Below, piece after piece: positions 57,062-64,000 of a DNA stretch of 64,000 bases (positions within the stretch are counted from its first letter, which is position 1; each line of letters begins with the position of its first letter). This DNA comes from DASUCS01 sp041166745 (GTDB lineage: Bacteria; Actinomycetota; Acidimicrobiia; Acidimicrobiales; JACDCH01). The position numbers and the translations under genes were made by a program. The notes beneath the pieces are model-generated. The model searched no databases. It was not told the origin of the DNA and saw nothing but the letters and a program-made list of their open reading frames with translations. The DNA lies in assembly GCA_041166745.1 (NCBI GenBank), contig JBEEGH010000013.1, forward strand, positions 1 to 64,000, written 5' to 3'.

Positions 57062-57751
57062 ATGACCACGATCGATGTCGTGATGCCGGCGCGCGACGAG
57101 GCGCCGACGGTTGCCGACAACGTGGCCGCCGCGCTCGAGTGCCATCACGTTCGCAACGTCATCGTCGTCGACGACGGCTCGACCGACGGTACGGGCGACA
57201 TCGCCGTCGCGGCCGGTGCGAACGTGATTCTCCGCGAGGGCTCCGAGGGGTCGAAGGCGCACGCGATGGCCGCAGGGATCGAGGCGTCAGACGCCGATGC
57301 GTTCCTGTTCGTCGACGCCGACTGCACCGGTCTCACTGCCGCGCACCTCGAGGCAATCTGCGAGCCGTTTCTCGACGGACGCGCCGTGTTGTCGCTCGGT
57401 GCGTTCGACTACGGCCCGTTCTGGAATCGCATGGTGTTGCGCTGGCCACCGCTGAGCGGCGAGCGCATCATTCCTCGCTGGGTGTGGGACGCGATCCCGC
57501 CCCACAAGCTCGATGGCTACACGATCGAGGTGCGGATCAACGAGGTGGTCGCCGAGCGACGGCTCCACACCGTGACTCGCACGATGAAAGGGGTGTACCA
57601 CCGCACGAAGCGGGTGAAGCTCGGCCGGTGGGCCGGTGTCCGCGGCACGTGGGCGATGTACCGCGAGTTGCTGAAGATCGTCTGGCCGATCGGCGACGTG
57701 CGGCTCAGGACCTACTGGTTCTACTTGCGAGGCCTCACCGTCGAACGATGA
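57062..57751 (+). CDS. Glycosyltransferase family 2-like protein
   Basis: 229 residues. IDVVMPARDEAPTVADNVAAALE and VIVVDDGSTDGT (first nucleotide-sugar segment), KAHAMAAGIEASDADAFLFVDADC with the DxD metal motif, and DGYTIEVRINEVVAERRLHTVTRTMKGVYH in the acceptor half place it with GT2, near glucosyl-3-phosphoglycerate synthase or dolichol-phosphate-type enzymes. It is shorter than those, and no membrane helix is evident. Substrate unknown. The 3' end is overlapped by a small gene on the other strand (17 bp). Confidence 0.8.
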   Translation: MTTIDVVMPARDEAPTVADNVAAALECHHVRNVIVVDDGSTDGTGDIAVAAGANVILREGSEGSKAHAMAAGIEASDADAFLFVDADCTGLTAAHLEAICEPFLDGRAVLSLGAFDYGPFWNRMVLRWPPLSGERIIPRWVWDAIPPHKLDGYTIEVRINEVVAERRLHTVTRTMKGVYHRTKRVKLGRWAGVRGTWAMYRELLKIVWPIGDVRLRTYWFYLRGLTVER

Positions 57752-57959
57752 CGCGCCGGCGGGTGTACGCCGCGGCTGCTCGCTCCCGGATGTCGAGCAG
57801 GATCTCCTCGGTGGAGACCGTCGACGTGATTCTCGTCGCTACGAGGGGACGATTCGGGCGAACAGTGCGAGCTGGACGAGCCAAGAGTTCTTGGCTCCAC
57901 AACATCAACTCGTCGTCGGAGGCAGTGGGCGGAAGGTCGTCAGGAGTGCGGCGGCTCAC
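57735..57959 (-). CDS. Small hypothetical protein, 74 aa
   Basis: From a GTG at 57959: SRRTPDDLPPTASDDELMLWSQELLARPARTVRPN, then PLVATRITSTVSTEEILLDIRERAAAAYTRRR. Soluble, slightly basic, with one predicted helix near the end. The frame continues upstream to an ATG at 58010, which would overlap the oxidase start at 57997, so I prefer the GTG. Overlap with the glycosyltransferase end is 17 bp. No family recognised; it may be a spurious frame. Confidence 0.4.
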   Translation of the reverse strand: MSRRTPDDLPPTASDDELMLWSQELLARPARTVRPNRPLVATRITSTVSTEEILLDIRERAAAAYTRRRVIVRR

Positions 57960-57996
57960 GCCGCGACTATTCGGCGCCACGTAGCGTCTGCCCTGC

Positions 57997-59028
57997 ATGC
58001 CCACACGCAAAGTCGACGTCGTCGTGATCGGAGCGGGCGCGATGGGATCCGCGACGGCATGGGAGCTGGCGCGTCGAGGCGTCGACGTCGCGTTGCTCGA
58101 GCAGTTCGAACCGGGACATACGCGTGGATCGAGCCACGGCGGATCGCGAATCTTCCGGTTTGCGTACTACGACCCGATGTACGTGCGGATGGCGCAGGCC
58201 GCCCTGCCGTTGTGGCGCGAGCTCGAAGACGACGCCGGTGAGCCGCTGCTCGACACGACGGGTGCGATCGACCATGGGAACGCGGCCTCGATCGACGCGG
58301 TCGCCGCCGCCATGGCCACCTGCGGCGCGCCGTTCGAGCGACTCGGGCCCGCGGAGGCGACGGAGCGGTGGCCGGCCGCGCGGTTCGAAGGCGACGTTCT
58401 GTATCACCCCGACGGTGGTCGTTGTCGGGCGGACGCGACGGTCGCGGCCCTGCAACGCCGCGCGGCCGCGCACGGTGCCGTCGTGCGATTCGACGCGAAG
58501 GCTGCGCTTCGGATCCTCGATGACTCGGTGGAAGTCGACGCTGCCGGGGAGACGTGGTCTGCACGCGTTGGCGTCGTGACGGCAGGCGCGTGGATCACAA
58601 AACTGCTCGGAGCGCGATCACCGTCCGTCACCGTCACCCAGGAGCAGGTTCAACACTTCGAGCCGACGATCGAGCAGGAGTGGCCGAGCTTCATCCACCA
58701 CCGCGACAAGTGGATCTACGGACTGTTCACGCCGGGCGAAGGGGTGAAGGTCGACGAACACTTCGCCGGGCCGGTGATCGACCCGGATGTACGAGTGCCG
58801 CGCAACCTCGACCACGATCTCGCGATGGTCCGCTACGTCGAGGAGTGGATGCCTGGTCTCGATCCGACCCCGATGTACAAGTCGGAGTGCCTCTACACGA
58901 CCACGCCCGACGAGTCGTTCGTACTCGAACGCATCGGGCCCGTCGTGATCGGCTCGCCGTGCAGCGGCCACGGCTTCAAGTTCACGCCGCTCATCGGCCA
59001 ACGGCTGGCCGACCTCGCTACGGGATGA
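57997..59028 (+). CDS. Sarcosine-oxidase-like FAD amine oxidase (SolA/MSOX type)
   Basis: 343 residues. The dinucleotide motif VVVIGAGAMGSATAWELARRG (residues about 9-29) with Glu at the end of beta-2 (LLEQFEPGH) binds FAD. RGSSHGGSRIFRFAYYD is the MSOX/SolA-type His-containing segment. KSECLYTTTPDESFVLERIG has the Cys that, in monomeric sarcosine oxidase, carries covalent FAD; GHGFKFTPLIGQRLADL is the C-terminal signature. It likely N-demethylates a methylamino acid to give formaldehyde and hydrogen peroxide. The substrate could be sarcosine or N-methyltryptophan-like. Confidence 0.88.
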   Translation: MPTRKVDVVVIGAGAMGSATAWELARRGVDVALLEQFEPGHTRGSSHGGSRIFRFAYYDPMYVRMAQAALPLWRELEDDAGEPLLDTTGAIDHGNAASIDAVAAAMATCGAPFERLGPAEATERWPAARFEGDVLYHPDGGRCRADATVAALQRRAAAHGAVVRFDAKAALRILDDSVEVDAAGETWSARVGVVTAGAWITKLLGARSPSVTVTQEQVQHFEPTIEQEWPSFIHHRDKWIYGLFTPGEGVKVDEHFAGPVIDPDVRVPRNLDHDLAMVRYVEEWMPGLDPTPMYKSECLYTTTPDESFVLERIGPVVIGSPCSGHGFKFTPLIGQRLADLATG

Positions 59029-59032
59029 GGAT

Positions 59033-60616
59033 CTACACCTGCTCGACGAGGCGGCGGGCGATGACTCTGAGGCACAGCAACTCGTCGGCCCCTTCGAAGA
59101 TCGAGAGCACGCGGGCGTCGACGAAGTACCGGCTCACCGCGTACTCCTCGGCATAGCCGTAGCCGCCATGGATCTGCATCGCCTCGCGGGTCACCCACTC
59201 GGCGGCCTTGCACACGTACGCCTTGACCATCGCCGCCTCGAGGGTGCCCTCACCCTTGGCCATCATCCGGGCGACCGCGTAGGAGAACTGCCGGGCGGCC
59301 TGGATCGTGATGGCCATGCGGGCGAGCTTGGCCTGCGTGAGTTGATAGTCGGCGACCGGCTTGCCGAACACCGTGCGATCGGCGGCGTACTGCCGCGCGT
59401 CCTCGTACGCAGCCTGCATCACGCCGATCGCACGCGCCGCGGTCTGCAGCCGGCCGTTCTCGAAGCCGGCCATCTGAAGGTAGAACCCTTGGCCTTGCCC
59501 TCCTTGGCCGCCGACGAGGTTGTCGTTGCTGACGAACCAGTTGTCGAACGCCACCTCGTAGGAGTGCATGCCGCGATAACCGATCGTGTCGATCGCGCGG
59601 CCTTCCATCTTTCCGCCGTGATCGTCCGTGAACTCGAAACCGTGCCCTTCGCCTCGCGGTTTGGGCACGACGAACAGAGACAAGCCGCGGTGGATCTTGG
59701 AGCGATCGGGATCAGTGCGAGCGAGGAGCATCAGCACATCGGCGCGAGCCCCGAACGTGCACCACGTCTTCACGCCGTTGATCAACCAGCCGTCGGCCTC
59801 CGGGGTCGGCGTAGCCGTGACCTTGATGCCCGCGACGTCAGAGCCAAAATCGGGCTCGGTCACCGCGACCGCCGCCATCACTTCGGCCGACGCCAGCTTC
59901 GGCAACCACTCCTGCTTCTGTTCCTCGGTGCCGCCCTTCACGAGCGCACGCGTGAGGATCTCCGGTCGCGTGATGAGCGAGCCGCCCGCGCCGAGCGAGC
60001 CGCGCGACAGCTCTTCGGTGGCGATCACCATGCCGAGATAGTCGGACTCGCCACCGGCGGCGAAGCCGCCGTACTCCTCGGGAACGGACAGTCCGAAGCC
60101 GCCCATCTCGGCGAGGCCGGTGATGATGTCTTCGGGGATGTCGGCGTTCGTGCGGTGGATGTGCTCGGCGACGGGACGCAGCTTTTCGTCGGCAAAGCGG
60201 CGGAACGTGTCCTGCACCATCTCGAAGTCCTGGTCGAGGTGGCGGGGCCCTTCGGTGCCGGCCAATTCCGCCAGTGTGGACGGATCACGATGGGCCACGA
60301 CGAAATCGTGTGCGGGGGCGAGCTTGGCCGGGTCGGTGCCCCACAACTGCTCCCGGCCGATGAGCTTGGCGACGAGCTCGGCGATGGCGTCTGCGACGAA
60401 CGCGCACGTGATGCGGGCTTCGACGTCACCCTTCGCCCCGTAGTCGAGCAGCGTGCGAGCCGTCTCGACGGCCGCTGCCGCGTGCGCCACGTCGTAGGCG
60501 AGGACCTGGTTGTCGTCGATCGATCCGGCCGCGGCGAGCGCAACGATCCCGTCGTGCACGACTGACCGCGCGAGTTCGACGGCAGAAGCGGCGGTGGAGA
60601 GGTCGGGCTGAGTCAC
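59033..60616 (-). CDS. Acyl-CoA dehydrogenase with extended N-terminus
   Basis: 527 residues; the ACAD fold spans roughly residues 145-527: GLSVPEEYGGFAAGGESDYLGMVIATEELSRGSLGAGGSLITRPEIL, VAVTEPDFGSDVAGIKVTATPTPEADGWLINGVKTWCTFGARADVLM and YEDARQYAADRTVFGKPVADYQLTQAKLA. A helical N-terminal region of about 140 residues (AAAVETARTLLDYGAKGDVEARI) is not in classic short-chain enzymes. YAEEYAVSRYFVDARVLSIFEGADELLCLRVIARRL is the C-terminal signature. FAD-dependent alpha,beta-oxidation of an acyl-CoA; chain length unknown. Convergent with the oxidase, 4 bp apart. Confidence 0.9.
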   Translation of the reverse strand: MTQPDLSTAASAVELARSVVHDGIVALAAAGSIDDNQVLAYDVAHAAAAVETARTLLDYGAKGDVEARITCAFVADAIAELVAKLIGREQLWGTDPAKLAPAHDFVVAHRDPSTLAELAGTEGPRHLDQDFEMVQDTFRRFADEKLRPVAEHIHRTNADIPEDIITGLAEMGGFGLSVPEEYGGFAAGGESDYLGMVIATEELSRGSLGAGGSLITRPEILTRALVKGGTEEQKQEWLPKLASAEVMAAVAVTEPDFGSDVAGIKVTATPTPEADGWLINGVKTWCTFGARADVLMLLARTDPDRSKIHRGLSLFVVPKPRGEGHGFEFTDDHGGKMEGRAIDTIGYRGMHSYEVAFDNWFVSNDNLVGGQGGQGQGFYLQMAGFENGRLQTAARAIGVMQAAYEDARQYAADRTVFGKPVADYQLTQAKLARMAITIQAARQFSYAVARMMAKGEGTLEAAMVKAYVCKAAEWVTREAMQIHGGYGYAEEYAVSRYFVDARVLSIFEGADELLCLRVIARRLVEQV

Positions 60617-60627
60617 GGCCCCGGAGG

Positions 60628-63246
60628 CTACTGAGCAGCGAGCGCCGCTCGTCCAACCGAAGGGCGTGCGAGCGCGATCACCGAGGGGACCTCGTGGCAG
60701 GTGATGGGGGGCGACAGGTGGTACCCCTGCGCCCGATCACAGCCCAATCCGCGCAACCGCTGGAGCGTGTCGTCGTCCTCGACGCCCTCGGCCACGACCG
60801 TGAGCCCGAGGTTGTGGCCGAGGTCGATGATGGCCCGCACGATGGTCTCGTCGGCCGCGCTCGTTCGCAGTCCCGCGACGAACGACTGGTCGATCTTGAT
60901 CTCGTCGATCGGGAGGTGCTTGAGATAGGCGAGCGCCGAATGACCGGTGCCGAAGTCATCGATGCTCGTGTGCACGCCGAGCGCCCGCAGTTGGCCGAGT
61001 ACCTCCACTGCCAGGAATGGGTCGTCCATCACTTGGCTCTCGGTGATCTCGAGCGTCACGAGCGACGGTGGGAAGTTCGACTCCGCGAGCAACTCGGCCA
61101 TCCACGCCGTGAGCTCAGAGTCGTACAGATTGCGAACGGACAAGTTGATCGACACGCCGATCGTCGGAGGCTCGCCGCCGGACGCCCACGCGCCTGCTTG
61201 ATACAGCGCGCTCCGTAACGCCCATCGGGTGAGCGGATGGATCATGCCGGACACCTCGGCGAGGTCGATGAACTCGCTCGGCGCCATGAGGCCGTGCACG
61301 GGATGTTGCCAACGGACGAGCGCTTCGGTCCCGACGATGGCGCCGGTGGTGAGTGACACCGTCGGCTGATGGAACAGGCGAAACTCGTCGAGCTCCACGG
61401 CTCGGCGCAGCTCGCCGAGCAACGTGACCCGCCGAACGCTGGAATGGTCCTGTTCGGCGGCGTACATCGCGAACGAGTGCGCCGAACGCTTCGCGAGGTA
61501 CATCGCGACGTCGGCGCGTTGCGCAAGCGACTCCGGATCGGTCGCATGGTCGGGATACAGCGCGATGCCGAGGGATGCATTCGTCTGAAGCGAGATGCCT
61601 TCGACCTCGAACGGTTGCTCGAGTGCGAGCTCGACCTTTCGAGCGATCGCGGTTGCACCTTCGCGATCAGCGTTCTCGGTGAGCAGGATTGCGAATTCAT
61701 CGCCGCCGAGGCGGGCGATGAGGCCGGAGTCGCCGAGCATGTCCTCGAGGCGACGACTCATCGCGACCAGCAGTTCGTCACCGGCGTGGTGGCCGAGAGC
61801 GTCGTTGATTTCCTTGAACTGGTCGAGGTCCATGACGAGCAATGCCGCGGTCGTGCCGTTCTGCGTGGCGTCGCGCAATGCGCGGCGGAGTCGTTCGTTG
61901 AGCAGTGCGCGATTTGGTAGCCCGGTCAAGGTGTCGTGGGTGGCCTGACGCCGCAACGCTTGCGCGGCCAGGCTCGGCCCGGTCACGTCGTCGAGCGAAA
62001 CGCCGACGAGGTCGGGACCGAGGGGAAAGGCGTGCACAGAGAAATGGGCCTCGGTTCGCCCCACGCGCTCCGGCTGGAGATCGTCGAGGTCGTAGGAGTC
62101 GCCGGTACGCACCACCTTGGCCAAGTGCTCGTGCAAGCCGAGCGCGACGAGCATCGGGAAGGCATCGACGAGGCGATGGCCGACGAGATCGTTCAACCCG
62201 TGCGGCGAGAGCGCGCAGGCCATCGGATTGGCGGCGACGATCTCGAGCGTCCGCGGGTCGGCGGAGTCGACGAGACGAACGACGAGCAGCGCCATCTGGA
62301 TGCGTTCAACGAGATCGGCGTACTGCCGGAAGCGTTCCTCGGCGCCTCGCTGCGCCGTGATGTCGATCATGACCCCGCGCAGACCGAGCGGTTGCCGGTT
62401 GGCGTCGACGACGACGGTCACCAGATCGCGGAGGCACACGATGCGGCCGTCTGCCGCGATCATTCGGTACTCGAGCTCGACGTCGCCACGACCCTGCAAC
62501 GCGGCGGCGTCGTCGGCGAGCACGCGATCGAGATCATCGGGATGGATGTGTTGCTGCCAGAAGCCGACCTCGACCCACTCTGCCGCGGGATAGCCGAGGA
62601 TGGCTTCGGCGCGCTCGCTCGCGAACGTGTAGCGCCTGGTCGGGGTGTGCAGGGCCTCCCAGACGATCGCGTCGATGTCGCCGAGGAGGGCGAGGTGTCG
62701 ATGGCGCAGTCCTCGTTCACCTTCGAACAACGCGCCCACACCCGCGATCAACGACGCGCACGCGATCACGTAACCGAACATTCCGACGAGCGGCTCGTGG
62801 GTGTCGACGCTGAAGGCCGCACACCCCACGACGAGAACGCCGAACGCGAGCGCGGTCGCCGACGTGCGGCGGCCGAAGATCACGATCGCGAGGCCGATGT
62901 CGGCAACCAATGCGAGGAGGCACGGCACGTACACCGTCGGCGCGAGGGCGATGAAGCCTGCGCCGAAGAGCTGGTTGGCCAAGAACATGACGACGGGTGG
63001 CCGTCCGGTGCGACGGGTCCACCAGTGCATCAACAAGTCCCAGGGCAGGACGAGCCCGAGGACGGCCCCGGCGATCCACCAGCGGTTGGGGCCGATCGAC
63101 GGCACGGTGGCGGCGAGGACGGCCAGCGCGACGATCGATGCATGGCGAGCCGCGAACACGAGCCGGCCGAGCTCGCGCTGCCAGGCGTTGGGAACAGCCA
63201 CTCGGGCGCGCGGAACGGGAGCCGCCTGCCGCTCCCTCGGACGCAT
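60628..63246 (-). CDS. Membrane PAS-GGDEF-EAL cyclic-di-GMP protein
   Basis: 872 residues from the ATG at 63246 with GGGG 5 bp upstream. The N-terminal 170 residues hold about five membrane helices (HASIVALAVLAATVPSIG to FGYVIACASLIAGVGALFEG). PAS domains follow near 190-300 and 310-430, then GGDEF with ARLGGDEFAILL near residue 516, and EAL starting at TEALVRWQHPVHG (about 641) with FGTGHSALAYLKHLPIDEIKIDQSF. Both enzymatic motifs are intact, so it could make and break c-di-GMP. It senses an unknown membrane or small-molecule cue. Confidence 0.92.
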   Translation of the reverse strand: MRPRERQAAPVPRARVAVPNAWQRELGRLVFAARHASIVALAVLAATVPSIGPNRWWIAGAVLGLVLPWDLLMHWWTRRTGRPPVVMFLANQLFGAGFIALAPTVYVPCLLALVADIGLAIVIFGRRTSATALAFGVLVVGCAAFSVDTHEPLVGMFGYVIACASLIAGVGALFEGERGLRHRHLALLGDIDAIVWEALHTPTRRYTFASERAEAILGYPAAEWVEVGFWQQHIHPDDLDRVLADDAAALQGRGDVELEYRMIAADGRIVCLRDLVTVVVDANRQPLGLRGVMIDITAQRGAEERFRQYADLVERIQMALLVVRLVDSADPRTLEIVAANPMACALSPHGLNDLVGHRLVDAFPMLVALGLHEHLAKVVRTGDSYDLDDLQPERVGRTEAHFSVHAFPLGPDLVGVSLDDVTGPSLAAQALRRQATHDTLTGLPNRALLNERLRRALRDATQNGTTAALLVMDLDQFKEINDALGHHAGDELLVAMSRRLEDMLGDSGLIARLGGDEFAILLTENADREGATAIARKVELALEQPFEVEGISLQTNASLGIALYPDHATDPESLAQRADVAMYLAKRSAHSFAMYAAEQDHSSVRRVTLLGELRRAVELDEFRLFHQPTVSLTTGAIVGTEALVRWQHPVHGLMAPSEFIDLAEVSGMIHPLTRWALRSALYQAGAWASGGEPPTIGVSINLSVRNLYDSELTAWMAELLAESNFPPSLVTLEITESQVMDDPFLAVEVLGQLRALGVHTSIDDFGTGHSALAYLKHLPIDEIKIDQSFVAGLRTSAADETIVRAIIDLGHNLGLTVVAEGVEDDDTLQRLRGLGCDRAQGYHLSPPITCHEVPSVIALARPSVGRAALAAQ

Positions 63247-63320
63247 TGGTCCCCTTTCGTCGTCCCTGTGCTTCTCGGCACTTTCTGGCCGAAGGTTGAG
63301 CCTCGGTACCATCCGAGACG

Positions 63321-63836
63321 ATGACGATCCACGATCGGCCCTTCGGCCGCTACTACGAGGACTTCGAGCCGGGCGACATCTACAAGCACTGGCCGGGCAA
63401 GACGATCACCGAGTACGACGACCACTTGTTCTGCCTGATCACGATGAACCACCACCCCACGCACCTCAACGCGTGGTTCGCGGAGCACGAGAGCCCGCAC
63501 GGCAAGAACCTCGTCGTGGGCAATCTGGTGTACTCGCTGGTGCTCGGCATGAGCGTGCCCGACGTGAGCGGCTCGTGCATCGCCAACCTCGAGGTCGAGA
63601 CACTGCGCCACGCGAAGCCGACGTTCCACGGCGACACCATCTACGCCGAGACGCGGGTGCTCGAGAAGCGCATCACGTCCAAACCCGATCGCGGCATCGT
63701 CGCGGTCGAGACGAAGGGCATCAATCAGCGGGGCGAAGAGGTCTGCTACTTCAAGCGCAAGTTGATGGTGTGGACGCGTGACGCCGCACCGCCGCGTGGT
63801 CGTCCCTACGACGAATCCATCTGGGAAGAGGCTTGA
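63321..63836 (+). CDS. MaoC-like (R)-hydratase
   Basis: 171 residues. A hotdog fold with TIHDRPFGRYYEDFEPGDIYKHWPGKTITEYDDHLFCLITMNHHPTHLNAWFAEHES (the D-x-x-x-N/H type MaoC catalytic region), then GNLVYSLVLGMSVPDVSGSCIANLEVETLRHAKPTFHGDTIYAETRVLEKR. This group includes mesaconyl-CoA or methylfumaryl-CoA hydratases and other acyl-CoA hydratases. With the CitE-like lyase at 56107 it might belong to a C4/C5 dicarboxylic CoA route, but the genes are far apart. The next gene starts inside its stop (TTGA). Confidence 0.85.
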   Translation: MTIHDRPFGRYYEDFEPGDIYKHWPGKTITEYDDHLFCLITMNHHPTHLNAWFAEHESPHGKNLVVGNLVYSLVLGMSVPDVSGSCIANLEVETLRHAKPTFHGDTIYAETRVLEKRITSKPDRGIVAVETKGINQRGEEVCYFKRKLMVWTRDAAPPRGRPYDESIWEEA

Positions 63837-64000
63837 GCGCATCGCGGATCAACCCGCTCGCCAACGCGTTCGGTCCGGCCGCGGCCGACTATGAGCGGGC
63901 GCGGCCTTCGTATCCGCCGGAGTCGATCGACATTCTCAGACGTGAGATCAATGTCGGGCCGAGTGCGCGGGTGTGCGACCTGGCGGCGGGCACGGGGAAG
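63833..64000 (+). CDS. SAM-dependent methyltransferase, 3'-truncated by the window edge
   Basis: 56 codons from a TTG that overlaps the MaoC stop. SRINPLANAFGPAAADYERARPSYPPESIDILRRE, then VCDLAAGTGK, is the start of a class I methyltransferase: the D-x-A-x-G-T-G-K loop is motif I for SAM binding. Coupling to the MaoC gene suggests a shared pathway. The acceptor is unknown since the rest lies outside the window. Confidence 0.75.
   Translation, partial: MSASRINPLANAFGPAAADYERARPSYPPESIDILRREINVGPSARVCDLAAGTGK

Noticed and set aside
57960..58010. Extended N-terminus for the 74-aa gene
   Set aside because: It would overlap the start of the divergent oxidase gene and its promoter space; the GTG at 57959 avoids this.

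Overview
The window is GC-rich DNA with GTG and TTG starts, many 1-4 bp ATGA/GTGA gene overlaps, several F420-type flavin enzymes (two LLM-class, two PPOX-class) and a DUF1800/DUF1501 pair. This suggests an actinobacterium, most likely of the Acidimicrobiia type. That placement is inference; there is no rRNA or other marker gene here. No tRNA, rRNA, CRISPR array or recognisable transposase was seen, and no stretch over 300 bases is without a gene.

Region 1-6.8 kb looks accessory. Short, mostly uncharacterised genes (lipoproteins, one- or two-helix membrane proteins, a WDG-repeat propeller, a degenerate PAP2 protein, a broken VOC gene) are separated by about thirteen copies of a 16-26 bp repeat with the core ACGTGCCGATCCCGCG. 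Almost every junction carries one copy, so the region reads like an array of gene cassettes, but canonical integron attC boxes are not visible.

6.2-27.4 kb is ordinary chromosome: DUF1003, TfoX and F420 proteins; an ECF sigma factor coupled to an anti-sigma-like/VOC fusion; a four-gene overlapping operon for a CoA-linked catabolic route (amidohydrolase, dehydratase, enoyl-CoA hydratase, NIPSNAP-like) followed by a thiolase; a zinc-metalloprotease-like protein; a LOG-like protein; DUF1800/DUF1501; and a TetR gene, with its own operator, leading a diiron-SCP2 / ABC1 kinase / MFS operon. The last gene, RraA-like, ends in a long hairpin.

27.4-38.9 kb is the most unusual functional block. A minus-strand run starts with a branched-chain-type solute-binding protein. 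It continues with a LivH-LivM fused permease, a one-polypeptide MFS + LivF + LivG fusion and a surface protein, each overlapping the next by 4 bp. Next come MauE-like, Cys-rich MauA-like and MauD-like genes, a 24-codon ORF and two unknown genes. It looks like an uptake system coupled to a periplasmic redox enzyme, with no methylamine dehydrogenase heavy chain.

39-64 kb holds metabolic genes: LLM oxidoreductase, ECF42-type sigma and DGPF protein; SDR and second LLM enzyme; acyl-CoA synthetase; ABC-F protein; class I and class II fumarases side by side in divergent orientation; dienelactone hydrolase; a formaldehyde-activating enzyme (Fae) homologue with a 2OG oxygenase; a CitE-like lyase; a glycosyltransferase; a sarcosine-oxidase-like enzyme; acyl-CoA dehydrogenase; a GGDEF-EAL protein; a MaoC protein; and the start of a methyltransferase. 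Fae, the sarcosine-oxidase-like enzyme and the Mau-like cluster together hint at C1/methylamine-type chemistry, but no complete pathway is visible.
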